A DNA stretch of 64,000 nucleotides. Origin: Caballeronia sp. BR00000012568055. GTDB lineage: Bacteria; Pseudomonadota; Gammaproteobacteria; Burkholderiales; Burkholderiaceae. A program made the translations under genes and the position numbers. Where the stretch lies: NCBI RefSeq assembly GCF_029439455.1, contig NZ_JAQFVG010000301.1, positions 1-64,000 of the forward strand, read 5' to 3'. Below, one piece after another: positions 1 through 8,908 of this stretch (its first letter is position 1; each line of letters starts with the position of its first letter). The notes below the pieces were generated by a model. The model saw only the letters and a program-made list of their open reading frames with translations, was not told the DNA's origin and did not search any database.

Positions 1-1246
1 TCTCGACATGACGGGGCGCTTGGTCAGTTACGCATTTTTGCTCGCCTCCCTCATTCCCTCGTGGACTGTGTGCAAGCATTTTTTCGGCAGTGGTGCGAAA
101 CTATTTTTCTGTGTGTTCGTTGCACTCTGTCTGTCCTGTCCTCTATATCTGTTCTGGGGTCGGGCATTTTTGATGGAGACAGAGGCGCTGTACTTCACGC
201 TTTCCTTTCTCGCTTTCTCACTCAAAACACCTATTGACGAAGTGCGATGGAAAGATGCTCTGATGTGCGGTGGTTTCCTCGCGTTGGCGATACTCCAGAA
301 ATCGACTACGGTGCTTCCCGTGCTGTTATTCGCTGTTGTTTGGAGAATCGCTGGCTTGATACGCTCTCGCATCAGACCCAACGCGGACTTGTTGCTGAAG
401 TCGTGTGCGACTTATGTCGTCCCGTTCATCATCGGTGTTATATGGGTCGAGTACACCGATAAGGTTAAATCCCAAAACTTATTTGGGCAGTTGCTAACTT
501 CCGCAAAGCTTTTCAGCTGGAATTTCGGGACGCTGCATGCTCGCCTTTCCGCTGAACTCTGGAACGGTGTGATCTGGCATCGCGTCGTCGCGGAAAATTC
601 TGGCGGTCACCTGGGCATGTTGATCATCGTTGCCGGACTGCTATGGGCGCCCCAACGACGCTGGCTGATCGGGGCCGCGTGCGGACTCTTTCTCAGCTTT
701 TTCTTGATCTTCGAAAATCTGCTTTTCGTACACGAGTATTATCCGGCTGCAAACACGGTCTATCTGGTATTCGCCATAACGGCCTCGATTGCAGGTTTGA
801 TAGAGAAATATCCTGCGCGATCTGCTTTCATCCTTGTTGTCGTCGGCATTATCGTTGCATTGAATCTGAATGCCTTCTGGCGCGGGCCTCTTTATGCCCA
901 AGAGACGCACATTTACGCGGCCAATGACCCAATCCTTTCTTCGGCCTTTTTTGTTCGGGACAACACTGAGAAGCAATCAGCCATTCTGGTATACGGAGAT
1001 GACTGGAACAGTCAGTTTCCCTACTATTCGCAACGAAAAGCGTTCGTGGTGTCGAAGAGTTTCTCCGACTATCTCGATCCGATCAAACACCCGCAACGCT
1101 ATATTCAGACACGGCCGGCGGCGACGATGGTTTGCGGCGAAGCACGTGCAGATGTACAACTTCATCAGGTGATCTCGGTGGCTTACAAGGGATGGAGAAA
1201 GACGTCGCTCGAACTCTGCGAAATCTATCAGCCGGTCAGCCAGTGA
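1..1246 (+). CDS. Membrane glycosyltransferase-like protein (GT-C/ArnT-PMT type), 5' partial
   Basis: The frame is open to the left edge, so the gene probably starts upstream; the first in-window ATG is at position 8. The visible 412 residues contain about nine hydrophobic segments (roughly residues 5-25, 30-52, 85-110, 130-147, 197-216, 220-240, 245-262, 272-292), followed by a soluble C-terminal region of about 110 residues. This layout, with a GRAFLMETEALYF segment after the second membrane span, resembles polyprenyl-phosphate-dependent glycosyltransferases of the PMT/ArnT class. In that class the catalytic acidic pair lies in the first periplasmic loop, which would be in the missing N-terminus. 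The sugar and acceptor cannot be told from the sequence. The gene is less GC-rich than its neighbours, as is common for surface-polysaccharide genes. Confidence 0.55.
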   Translation, partial: LDMTGRLVSYAFLLASLIPSWTVCKHFFGSGAKLFFCVFVALCLSCPLYLFWGRAFLMETEALYFTLSFLAFSLKTPIDEVRWKDALMCGGFLALAILQKSTTVLPVLLFAVVWRIAGLIRSRIRPNADLLLKSCATYVVPFIIGVIWVEYTDKVKSQNLFGQLLTSAKLFSWNFGTLHARLSAELWNGVIWHRVVAENSGGHLGMLIIVAGLLWAPQRRWLIGAACGLFLSFFLIFENLLFVHEYYPAANTVYLVFAITASIAGLIEKYPARSAFILVVVGIIVALNLNAFWRGPLYAQETHIYAANDPILSSAFFVRDNTEKQSAILVYGDDWNSQFPYYSQRKAFVVSKSFSDYLDPIKHPQRYIQTRPAATMVCGEARADVQLHQVISVAYKGWRKTSLELCEIYQPVSQ

Positions 1247-1249
1247 GAA

Positions 1250-1281
1250 GCAAAAAAAACGCCGCGGCTCTCGCCACGGCG
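1250..1281 (-). terminator. Rho-independent terminator of the purine permease gene
   Basis: On the minus strand an 8-bp stem (CGCCGTGG/CCGCGGCG, one U-G wobble, 6-nt loop) is followed by eight T residues. The stem starts about 50 nt past the permease stop codon. On the plus strand the wobble becomes a C-A mismatch, so the hairpin favours the minus-strand transcript. Confidence 0.75.
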
Positions 1282-1330
1282 CTCAACGCAACACCACTTC
1301 CAGGAAACTCGCTACATCAGAATCACGAAA

Positions 1331-2722
1331 TCAATGCACATCGCCTGCATGAGCCGCACCTTCGAATTCATGCGCGGCTTCGCGCATCTCACAGCGCGCT
1401 TCACGTTCCTTGCGCACGCCGTTGAACACCACGTTCAACACCACCGCCGTCACCGATGCCAGCAAAATCCCGCTGTGAAGAATCGGCTCCAGCGCATGCG
1501 GCAGTTGCGAGAAAAACTTGGGCGCTACGACCGGCACCATCCCCATTCCCACGCTCACCGCGACGATAAACAAGTTGTGATGGTTCTTCGAGAAATCCAC
1601 GCGCGACAGCGTCTTGATGCCGTTCGCCGCCACCATCCCGAACATCACGATACCCGCGCCGCCGAGCACGAACGGCGGCACTGACGCCACCACCTGCGCC
1701 ATCTTCGGGAACAGGCCGAGCACGACGAGAATCACGCCGCCGGTCGCACACACGAAGCGGCTTTTCACACCCGTCACGCCGATCAGCCCGACGTTCTGCG
1801 AAAACGACGTATGCGGAAACGAGTTGAACACGCCACCGATCAGCGTACCGAGTCCGTCCACACGCAGCCCGCGCACCAGCGCCTTCTGATCCACCGGACG
1901 CTCGACCAGATCGCCGACCGCGAGGAACATGCCGGTCGATTCGATAAACGTCACGAACATGACGATCACCATCGTTGCGACGGAGAGCGGATCGAAGTGC
2001 GGCAAACCGAAGTGGAACGGCAGCACGATACCAACCCACGGCGCATGCGCCACGCCATCCATATTCACGCGGCCGAGCATCGCGGCGATCGCGAAGCCTG
2101 CGACGATCCCGAGCAGCACCGAAATATTCGCGATAAACCCGCGCGCAAACTTGTTGATGAGCAGAATCAGCGACAGCACGACCAGCGACAGCAGCAGATA
2201 AATCGGATTGCCGTAATCCGGATTGCCGACGCCACCCGCCGCCCAGTTGATACCCACGCCCATCAGCGACAAGCCGATCACCGCGATCACGGTGCCGACC
2301 ACCACCGGCGGAAAGAAGCGCAGCAGCTTGCCGATCATCGGCGCGAGCACGATGCCGATCACACCGGCCGCGATCGTCGAGCCGAATACATCGAGAATGC
2401 CGAGCGACGGGTTCGTGCCGATGGCGATCATCGGGCCGACCGCGGCGAACGTACAGCCCATGATCACCGGCAGACGGATGCCGAAAATCCACAGGCCGAG
2501 CGTTTGAATCAGCGTGGCCACGCCGCAGGAAAACAAGTCCGCGCTGATCAGAAACGCGACCTGATCCTTGGTCAGATGCATCGCCGCACCGAGAATCAGC
2601 GGCACCGCGACTGCGCCCGCGTACATCACCAGCACGTGCTGGATGCCCAACGTGAGCAACTGACCTGTCGGCAGCCGCTCGTCGACCGGATGGACCTTCG
2701 GTCCCGTCGAACTCAATGCCAT
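1331..2722 (-). CDS. Nucleobase:cation symporter-2 family purine permease (xanthine/urate type)
   Basis: This 463-residue inner-membrane protein has about 12-14 hydrophobic segments, the usual size for NCS2 (UraA/XanQ/UacT) proton-coupled nucleobase transporters. Family signatures are visible: a conserved Glu in ESTGMFLAVGD (about residue 265) and the NVGLIGVTGVKSR motif (about residue 310-325), which in NCS2 proteins lines the purine site. The ending of that motif in G-V-K-S-R fits the xanthine/urate branch better than the uracil branch; this is an inference from motif resemblance. A good Shine-Dalgarno (AGGAGAG) sits 6-8 nt before the ATG. No purine catabolic gene is adjacent in the window. 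Confidence 0.88.
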   Translation of the reverse strand: MALSSTGPKVHPVDERLPTGQLLTLGIQHVLVMYAGAVAVPLILGAAMHLTKDQVAFLISADLFSCGVATLIQTLGLWIFGIRLPVIMGCTFAAVGPMIAIGTNPSLGILDVFGSTIAAGVIGIVLAPMIGKLLRFFPPVVVGTVIAVIGLSLMGVGINWAAGGVGNPDYGNPIYLLLSLVVLSLILLINKFARGFIANISVLLGIVAGFAIAAMLGRVNMDGVAHAPWVGIVLPFHFGLPHFDPLSVATMVIVMFVTFIESTGMFLAVGDLVERPVDQKALVRGLRVDGLGTLIGGVFNSFPHTSFSQNVGLIGVTGVKSRFVCATGGVILVVLGLFPKMAQVVASVPPFVLGGAGIVMFGMVAANGIKTLSRVDFSKNHHNLFIVAVSVGMGMVPVVAPKFFSQLPHALEPILHSGILLASVTAVVLNVVFNGVRKEREARCEMREAAHEFEGAAHAGDVH

Positions 2723-3187
2723 GTCTCTCTCCTATATGCCTCTCATTGGAATGGTCTCCAAGTTAAGTGGATAAAAGCCCATGAACAAGACCACGCGCCG
2801 CTATACGTCGCGTTCGCGTGACCATATGGGAAATGCGCCGCATATATCGAGTCCAAGCGGAAAACCCCTTGCTGCAAGGGGTTTGACGCATGCAGGGAGA
2901 TTTGCGTCGCGTGACGAAAGGCCGCTATCTTCGGGCCATCGTTATGATGTGCATTACGGCGCGCGTATAGTCCGTTTTTCGCGTGCACCACGAAAGGGCG
3001 GGGTTAACCCCGGTTTTACGTGTTTTCCCCTAGGCTCGTTTTCATCGATAAAACCGGGTTCTGACGAGCGCTCCGTTAGCCCTTAAACTTGGCGCGCCCA
3101 TGTCGCGAATGACGACGGGCTTCTGCAACGCCGCTTCATATTGACCGCCCCCGATGTTCGGGTTTACACGTCAACATCGACCCAACA
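2723..3187. promoter_or_regulatory. Divergent intergenic region with several inverted repeats
   Basis: These 465 bp separate the divergent permease and AGE-epimerase genes and hold no convincing coding frame. They contain a 10-bp-arm hairpin with a 3-nt loop (2862-2884), a perfect 14-bp palindrome CGGGGTTAACCCCG (2999-3012), and a 10-bp inverted repeat CCCGGTTTTA (3009-3018) / TAAAACCGGG (3049-3058) that partly shares the palindrome. The repeats near 3000-3060 are closer to the epimerase/formaldehyde genes and are candidate operators for them. Function is inferred only from symmetry and position. Confidence 0.45.
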
Positions 3188-4402
3188 ATGCCCGATTCCG
3201 CTTTGACGCAACCAGACTTCCGCTCGCGCGTTTTCCTGCTCGATCACGCGCTTCGCACCATGACCTTCTATCACCCGCACTGCATGGATCCGGCGGGCGG
3301 TTTTTTCCACTTCTACAAGAACGACGGCACCATTTACGACCGCAAGTCGCGACATCTGGTGTCGAGCACGCGCTTCGTCTTCAACTATGCGATGGCCTAC
3401 AAGCACTACGGGCTGGAGGAGTATCGCGGCGGCGTGCGGCATGGCATCGACTATTTGCGGGAGGTGCATCGCAATCCGCAGACGGGCGGCTACGCATGGA
3501 CGCTCGACGGACGCACCGTCACCGATGCCACCAATCATTGCTATGGCCTGGCCTTCGTCGTGCTCGCGTATGCGAAGGCCGTGGAGGCGGGCGTGGATGA
3601 AGCGCGCGCGTATCTGTCGGAAACGTGGGACGTGATGGAGCAGCACTTCTGGGATGCGCCGCACGGTCTGTACAAGGACGAAGCGAGCGCCGACTGGACC
3701 GTCTCCGACTATCGCGGCCAGAACGCCAATATGCACGCGTGCGAAGCCTTCCTTGCCGCGTTCGAAGCGACCGGCGAAACGCGTTATCTCGATCGCGCCG
3801 CGCTGCTGGCGGACAACATGGTGAATCGGCAGGCGTCGCTGGCGGGCGGTCTGGTGTGGGAGCACTACAAGCCGGATTGGTCGATCGACTGGGAGTACAA
3901 CAAGGGCGATCGTTCGAACATCTTCAGGCCGTGGGGCTTTCAGCCGGGCCATCAGACCGAATGGGCGAAGCTGCTGCTGATTCTCGACCGGCATCGTCGG
4001 CAAGCGTGGCATCTGCAACGCGCGCGCGAGTTGTTCGACCGCGCGCTCGAACTGTCATGGGACGATGAACACGGCGGCATGGTCTACGGCTTCGATCCCG
4101 ACGGCCAGTTCTACGACGAAGACAAATACTTCTGGGTGCAGGCGGAATCGCTCGCGGCGGCGGCGCTGCTCGCCGATCGCATGCAGCGCGATGGCGACAC
4201 GCAAGCCGCGCAGCACTACTGGAACGAATACGACCGCTTGTGGACCTATAACTGGGCGCATTTCGTCGATCACAAATGGGGCGCGTGGTATCGCATTCTC
4301 ACGCGCGACAACCGCCAGTACAGCGACGAAAAAAGTCCCGCAGGCAAAACCGACTATCACACGATGGGCGCGTGCTACGAAGTTCTGAACGTAGTCCGCT
4401 AA
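3188..4402 (+). CDS. AGE-family sugar epimerase/isomerase
   Basis: The 404-residue protein is full length for the N-acylglucosamine 2-epimerase (AGE) superfamily, an (alpha/alpha)6 barrel that interconverts sugars such as mannose/fructose, mannose/glucose or GlcNAc/ManNAc. Family-type motifs occur in order: RFVFNYAMAYKHYG (about residue 62), NANMHACEAFLAAFE (about 180), GFQPGHQTEW (about 250) and YHTMGACYEV (about 390). The His in PGHQTEW and the C-terminal His match the catalytic acid/base positions. No signal peptide is seen, so it is probably cytoplasmic. It lies 21 nt upstream of the glutathione-dependent alcohol dehydrogenase on the same strand, which suggests co-transcription. That is an unusual partnership, and the exact substrate is unknown. 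Confidence 0.82.
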   Translation: MPDSALTQPDFRSRVFLLDHALRTMTFYHPHCMDPAGGFFHFYKNDGTIYDRKSRHLVSSTRFVFNYAMAYKHYGLEEYRGGVRHGIDYLREVHRNPQTGGYAWTLDGRTVTDATNHCYGLAFVVLAYAKAVEAGVDEARAYLSETWDVMEQHFWDAPHGLYKDEASADWTVSDYRGQNANMHACEAFLAAFEATGETRYLDRAALLADNMVNRQASLAGGLVWEHYKPDWSIDWEYNKGDRSNIFRPWGFQPGHQTEWAKLLLILDRHRRQAWHLQRARELFDRALELSWDDEHGGMVYGFDPDGQFYDEDKYFWVQAESLAAAALLADRMQRDGDTQAAQHYWNEYDRLWTYNWAHFVDHKWGAWYRILTRDNRQYSDEKSPAGKTDYHTMGACYEVLNVVR

Positions 4403-4423
4403 GACAAACTCAGGGAGAAACGA

Positions 4424-5530
4424 ATGAAGACGAAGGCAGCAATCGCATGGGAAGCCGGCAAGCCGTTGACCATCGAGGAAGTCGATCTCGAAGGCCCGCG
4501 CGCCGGTGAAGTGCTGATCGAAGTGAAAGCGACCGGCATCTGCCATACCGATTACTACACGCTCTCGGGCGCGGACCCCGAAGGCATTTTCCCGGCGATT
4601 CTCGGTCACGAAGGCGCGGGCGTGGTGGTCGATGTCGGTCCGGGCGTTGGCACGCTGAAGAAGGGCGATCACGTTATTCCGCTCTACACGCCGGAATGCC
4701 GCGAGTGCAAGTTCTGTCTGTCGCGCAAGACGAATCTGTGCCAGAAGATTCGCGCCACGCAAGGCAAAGGCTTGATGCCGGATGCGACCTCGCGCTTCTC
4801 GCTCGATGGCAAGCCGCTGTTCCACTACATGGGCACATCGACGTTTTCGAATTACATCGTGGTGCCGGAAATCGCGGTGGCGAAGGTGCGTGAAGACGCG
4901 CCGTTCGACAAGATTTGCTATATCGGCTGCGGCGTGACGACGGGCGTCGGCGCGGTGGTGTATTCGGCGAAGGTGGAAGCGGGCGCGAACGTGGTCGTGT
5001 TCGGGCTCGGTGGCATCGGCTTGAACGTGATTCAAGGCGCGAAGATGGTCGGCGCGGACAAGATCATTGGTGTCGATATCAATCCGGGCCGCGTGGAACT
5101 GGCGAAGAAGTTCGGCATGACGCACTTCATCAACCCGAACGAAGTGGAGAACGTCGTCGATCATATCGTTCAACTGACGGATGGCGGCGCGGATTATTCG
5201 TTCGAATGCGTCGGCAATGTCAAGCTGATGCGTCAGGCGCTCGAATGCACGCACAAGGGCTGGGGCCAGTCGTTCATCATCGGCGTGGCGGCGGCGGGGC
5301 AGGAAATCAGCACGCGTCCGTTCCAGCTCGTCACGGGCCGTGAGTGGAAAGGCTCGGCGTTCGGCGGCGCGCGCGGCCGGACCGATGTGCCGAAGATCGT
5401 CGATTGGTACATGGAAGGCAAGATCAATATCGACGATCTGATCACGCATCATTTGCCGTTGGAGCGTATCAACGAAGGCTTCGATCTGATGAAGAAGGGC
5501 GAGTCGATCCGCTCCGTCGTCGTGTACTAA
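4424..5530 (+). CDS. frmA: S-(hydroxymethyl)glutathione dehydrogenase / class III alcohol dehydrogenase
   Basis: This is the cytosolic zinc enzyme that oxidises S-hydroxymethylglutathione, the spontaneous formaldehyde-glutathione adduct, to S-formylglutathione with NAD. The 368-residue length is standard. Catalytic-zinc ligands are seen in GICHTD (Cys about 40) and GHEGAG (His about 61), the structural-zinc Cys cluster in CRECKFC...NLC (about 91-105), and the NAD-binding glycine motif in [11 protein letters not shown] (about 190). Its start follows a clear Shine-Dalgarno (CAGGGAGA). It is flanked by the AGE epimerase (21 nt upstream) and S-formylglutathione hydrolase (7 nt downstream), giving a compact detoxification operon. 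No frmR-type repressor is present here. Confidence 0.95.
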   Translation: MKTKAAIAWEAGKPLTIEEVDLEGPRAGEVLIEVKATGICHTDYYTLSGADPEGIFPAILGHEGAGVVVDVGPGVGTLKKGDHVIPLYTPECRECKFCLSRKTNLCQKIRATQGKGLMPDATSRFSLDGKPLFHYMGTSTFSNYIVVPEIAVAKVREDAPFDKICYIGCGVTTGVGAVVYSAKVEAGANVVVFGLGGIGLNVIQGAKMVGADKIIGVDINPGRVELAKKFGMTHFINPNEVENVVDHIVQLTDGGADYSFECVGNVKLMRQALECTHKGWGQSFIIGVAAAGQEISTRPFQLVTGREWKGSAFGGARGRTDVPKIVDWYMEGKINIDDLITHHLPLERINEGFDLMKKGESIRSVVVY

Positions 5531-5537
5531 CGAGGAT

Positions 5538-6386
5538 ATGCCGATGCTCGAACTCATCGAAGAACACGCGTGTTTCGGTGGCGTGCAGCGAATCTACAAG
5601 CACGGCTCGAAGTCCATCGGTCTGCCGATGCGCTTCTCCGTGTTCCTGCCCGCGCAGGCGTCTTCCAAAAAAGTGCCCGCGCTGTTCTATCTCGCCGGCC
5701 TGACGTGCACGGAAGAAACCTTCCCGATCAAAGCCGGCGCGCAGCGATATGCGGCTGAACACGGCATCGCGCTGATCGCGCCGGACACGTCGCCGCGTGG
5801 CGCGGATATTCCCGGCGAGAAAGACGCGTGGGATTTCGGCGCAGGCGCAGGCTTTTATGTCGATGCCACGCGCGAACCGTGGGCGCAGCGTTATCGGATG
5901 TATTCGTACGTGACGCAGGATTTGCGCGAGGCGGTGCTGGCGGAATTGCCCATCGACGAAAAGCGGCTCGGCATCTTCGGCCATTCGATGGGCGGGCACG
6001 GCGCGCTGGTGCTGGCGCTGCGCAATCCGGAGATCTATCGGAGCGTGTCGGCGTTCGCGCCGATTGCCGCGCCTTCGCAATGTCCGTGGGGCGTGAAGGC
6101 GTTTTCGGGCTATCTCGGTGAAGATCGCGAAGCGTGGAAGCAATACGATGCAAGCGAGTTGGTGAAGCAGGCATCGCGCGTCGAAGGCGGCATTCTGATC
6201 GATCAGGGATTGGCGGATCAATTCCTGAAAGAGCAGCTTCATCCGGACGTATTCGAACGCAACGCGAAAGCGGCGGGGCATGACGTGACCGTGCGCCGCC
6301 ATGAAGGCTACGACCACGGTTATTTCTTTATCTCGAGCTTTATCGGCGACCATATCGCGCATCACGCGCGCGTGCTCTGTCGTTGA
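5538..6386 (+). CDS. fghA: S-formylglutathione hydrolase
   Basis: This serine esterase completes glutathione-dependent formaldehyde oxidation by hydrolysing S-formylglutathione to formate and glutathione. The protein is 282 residues, typical for the esterase D family. The nucleophile elbow GHSMGGHGAL lies at about residues 145-154; the catalytic Asp is probably near residue 222 (DQGLADQF) and the His near 257 (YDHGYFF). The segment LTCTEETF near residue 55 is the conserved oxyanion-hole region. The ATG lies 7 nt after the frmA stop, so translational coupling is likely. Alternative start: the ORF could begin two codons later at a second ATG (MPM). Confidence 0.95.
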   Translation: MPMLELIEEHACFGGVQRIYKHGSKSIGLPMRFSVFLPAQASSKKVPALFYLAGLTCTEETFPIKAGAQRYAAEHGIALIAPDTSPRGADIPGEKDAWDFGAGAGFYVDATREPWAQRYRMYSYVTQDLREAVLAELPIDEKRLGIFGHSMGGHGALVLALRNPEIYRSVSAFAPIAAPSQCPWGVKAFSGYLGEDREAWKQYDASELVKQASRVEGGILIDQGLADQFLKEQLHPDVFERNAKAAGHDVTVRRHEGYDHGYFFISSFIGDHIAHHARVLCR

Positions 6387-6420
6387 TATCGTCGGTCGCT
6401 CTTCCATAGACGGAGTGTTA

Positions 6421-6457
6421 AAAAAGGCCGTTTCGCCTGATCGCGAAATGGCCTTTT
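6421..6457 (+). terminator. Rho-independent terminator after the formaldehyde operon
   Basis: An A5-GGCC...GGCC-T5 hairpin with about 15 paired bases and a 6-7 nt loop begins 34 nt after the fghA stop and ends in a T-rich run. It cleanly closes the epimerase-frmA-fghA unit. Confidence 0.85.
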
Positions 6458-6552
6458 TGTTTTTCAGGCGCAAATGAGATTTGTCTCGTGGTTCCTAAGC
6501 GTTGCCCGGGTTACTCTGCGCCGGTCCTTCGCTCCGAAATAGCCCACGCCTC

Positions 6553-8148
6553 ATGCAAACCAGCGCCCGCTCAGACTACGCATCCGCCGAAGCGCTTTAT
6601 CTCGATGGCCGGTTCGCGCAAGCGCTTGCATCGTTGAAAGCGTGCGACGACGCCTTGTCGCTCAATCTCGCGGCGGCGTGCTGTCTTGCGCTGGCACGCG
6701 TCACCGACGCGGCCGCGTACTGTCATCGAGCGATCGATGCCGATCCGCGCAACGCCAACGCGCATAACAACCTCGGCGTCGCGTTGCGTGCGGACGGGCG
6801 CTTGCAAGACGCGAAGGCGGCCTTTCTGCGCGCACTGGAGATTGCCCCCAATCTCGCCAACGCACATTCGAACCTCGGTCTTTTCCATGATGCGCTCGGC
6901 GCGCATGATGACGCGATGCAGTCGCATCGGCGGGCGCTCGAATGCGATCCACGCGATTCCTACGCGCATCTCAACTACGGTTTCTGCTGCACGAAGCTTG
7001 GCCGATACGGCGAGGCGGAACAGGCGTTTCAGAGCGCGGCGTCGCTCGCCCCGAGCGACGCGCAAGCGCATTTCAATCACGGCACGGCGCTGAAAAAACT
7101 GGTGCGCTTCGAGGAAGCGGAAGCGGCCTACCGGCGCGCGCTGGCGTTACACCCCGATCATATCGACGCGAAACTCAACCTCGCGCATCTGCTGCTCGGT
7201 CTCGGAACGATGCGCGAAGGCTGGGCGCTGTTCGAATCGCGCTATGAACCGGGCGGCTGGTTCGAGCCGCCGCGCACCGGCGTTCCGATGTGGCAGGGCG
7301 AGCCGCTCGAAGGAAAATCGCTGATCGTGTGGGTGGAGCAGGGACACGGCGACACGCTGCAATTCTGCCGCTATCTGCCGATGCTCAAGGCGCGCGGCGT
7401 CGCACGATTGAGTTTCGCGTGCCCGGACGCGCTTCGTGAACTGTGCCTGACGATCGAAGGCGTGGACGCGTGCATCGGCTTCGACGATGACGCCGTGCTC
7501 GACCATGATTACCAGTGCATGCTGATGAGCCTGCCGCATCGCTTCGGCACCACGCTCGATTCGGTGCCGGCCGCGTTGCCGTATCTCCATGTGCAGCAAG
7601 CACGGGCGCGGGCGTGGCAAGACAGGCTGCCATTGGGCGATTTCAACGTGGGTCTGGTCTGGGCCGGCGATCCGCGCAGCCACGCGGCGCATCTGAACGC
7701 GGTGGACCGGCAGCGTTCGCTATCGGCGCAGCAGTATCTGCCGATTCTGCGCGTGCCCGGCGTCACCTTCATCAGCCTGCAAAAGGGCGCTACGACGCAG
7801 CCGCAAATCGACACGCTTCCGCCCGATCTGCGTCCCTTCGACCCAATGCACGACGTCACGGATTTCGCGGATACCGCCGCGATCATCGAACAACTCGATC
7901 TGGTGATTACCGTCGATACGTCCGTCGCGCATCTGGCGGGCGCGCTGAACAAGCCGGTGTGGATTCTCTCGCGCTACGACGGCTGCTGGCGATGGCTGTA
8001 TCGAGCCGAGCGGACTTCGCCGTGGTATCCGAAGGCGCGTCTGTTCAGGCAGACGCAACCCGGCGAGTGGGACGACGTGATCGCGGACGTCGCGCGCGCG
8101 CTCGAAGAGGCTCAGCTATTGCGCCGCCCGAGCAAACTCGCACCATAA
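6553..8148 (+). CDS. TPR-repeat protein with a glycosyltransferase-like C-terminal domain
   Basis: I choose the ATG at 6553 (531 residues) because the 17 codons before it lack support. The N-terminal half (about 10-225) holds at least six tetratricopeptide repeats with the usual A-N-N-L-G and A-x-A-Y-x-x-A-L patterns. The C-terminal half (about 240-520) resembles the GT-B fold of ADP-heptose/GT9-type transferases found in many TPR-GT fusions. It includes WVEQGHGDTLQFCRYL and a late DLVITVDTSVAHLAGAL segment, the usual nucleotide-sugar site in that family. Its role is probably in surface glycan or protein glycosylation, but no partner gene is nearby. The 3' end overlaps the convergent znuB gene by 37 bp. 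Confidence 0.75.
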   Translation: MQTSARSDYASAEALYLDGRFAQALASLKACDDALSLNLAAACCLALARVTDAAAYCHRAIDADPRNANAHNNLGVALRADGRLQDAKAAFLRALEIAPNLANAHSNLGLFHDALGAHDDAMQSHRRALECDPRDSYAHLNYGFCCTKLGRYGEAEQAFQSAASLAPSDAQAHFNHGTALKKLVRFEEAEAAYRRALALHPDHIDAKLNLAHLLLGLGTMREGWALFESRYEPGGWFEPPRTGVPMWQGEPLEGKSLIVWVEQGHGDTLQFCRYLPMLKARGVARLSFACPDALRELCLTIEGVDACIGFDDDAVLDHDYQCMLMSLPHRFGTTLDSVPAALPYLHVQQARARAWQDRLPLGDFNVGLVWAGDPRSHAAHLNAVDRQRSLSAQQYLPILRVPGVTFISLQKGATTQPQIDTLPPDLRPFDPMHDVTDFADTAAIIEQLDLVITVDTSVAHLAGALNKPVWILSRYDGCWRWLYRAERTSPWYPKARLFRQTQPGEWDDVIADVARALEEAQLLRRPSKLAP

Positions 8149-8900
8149 ACCAGCGCGGCGAGCGTCGTGATCCAGAAGCTCGTCGGCCAGTCGGTGTAGT
8201 AGGCGAGCACCAGGCCGAGCCACGCCTGACCGAGCGCGAACAGCGCGGCGAGCACCAGGCCCGACGATAGCCGCGTCGTCACGTTCTGTGCGGCGGCGGC
8301 GGGACCGACCATCAGCGCGAACACCAGCAACACGCCGACAATCTGCGTACACGCGGCGACTGCGAGCGCGGTGATCGCCAGAAACAAGACCGACACGAGC
8401 CGCAGCGATACACCCTTGGCTTCCGCCAGTTCCGGCTGCAAGGACGCGAACATCAGCGGGCGCGTGATAAACGCGAGCGCGACGAGACTCACCACGGCCA
8501 GACCCGCCAGCAAGGCGAGCGTTTCGTGATTCACGCCAAGCACGTTGCCGAACAAAAGCGCGGTCGCCTGCGTCGCGTAGGCGGTGAAAAAGTGCAGAAA
8601 CAGCAAGCCGAAACCGAGCGACAAAGACAGAATCACGCCGATGGCCACATCGCGCCCGGAGAGCTTTTCGCCCAGCGCGCCCATGCCGATACCCGCCATC
8701 AGCGTGAAGCCGACCATGCCCCAGATCGGCGGCATGCCGAGCAGCACCGCGCCGGTCGCGCCGGTGAAGCCGACGTGCGAGAGCGCGTGACCGGCGAAGG
8801 TTTGCCCGCGCATCACCAGAAAATAGCCGACGATTCCCGCGAGCACCGCGACGATCCCCGACGCCGCGAATGCGTTGACCATGAAGTCGTATTCAAACAT
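8112..8900 (-). CDS. znuB: Zinc ABC transporter permease
   Basis: This 262-residue integral membrane protein belongs to the ABC-3 family (ZnuB/MntB). It has about eight hydrophobic segments and the family-typical stretch GQTFAGHALSHVGFTGAT at about residues 31-48. It is the last gene of the minus-strand operon zur-znuA-znuC-znuB and follows znuC by 8 nt. It should form the inner-membrane channel that moves zinc released by ZnuA into the cytoplasm. The gene ends 37 bp inside the convergent TPR gene, so the two 3' ends overlap. Confidence 0.9.
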   Translation of the reverse strand: MFEYDFMVNAFAASGIVAVLAGIVGYFLVMRGQTFAGHALSHVGFTGATGAVLLGMPPIWGMVGFTLMAGIGMGALGEKLSGRDVAIGVILSLSLGFGLLFLHFFTAYATQATALLFGNVLGVNHETLALLAGLAVVSLVALAFITRPLMFASLQPELAEAKGVSLRLVSVLFLAITALAVAACTQIVGVLLVFALMVGPAAAAQNVTTRLSSGLVLAALFALGQAWLGLVLAYYTDWPTSFWITTLAALVYGASLLGRRNS

Positions 8901-8908
8901 TGTGCGTT

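Noticed and set aside
2723-2900. Possible purine/xanthine (NMT1-type) riboswitch upstream of the permease
   Set aside because: I cannot match a conserved NMT1 core or pairing in the leader. Only a 10-bp hairpin is evident. A covariance-model search would be needed; a hit between 2723 and 2900 on the minus strand would support it.
4055-5557. A 500-codon open frame on the minus strand opposite frmA
   Set aside because: It is Arg/His-rich, mirrors the codons of frmA and the epimerase, and has no recognisable domain; frmA has intact motifs.
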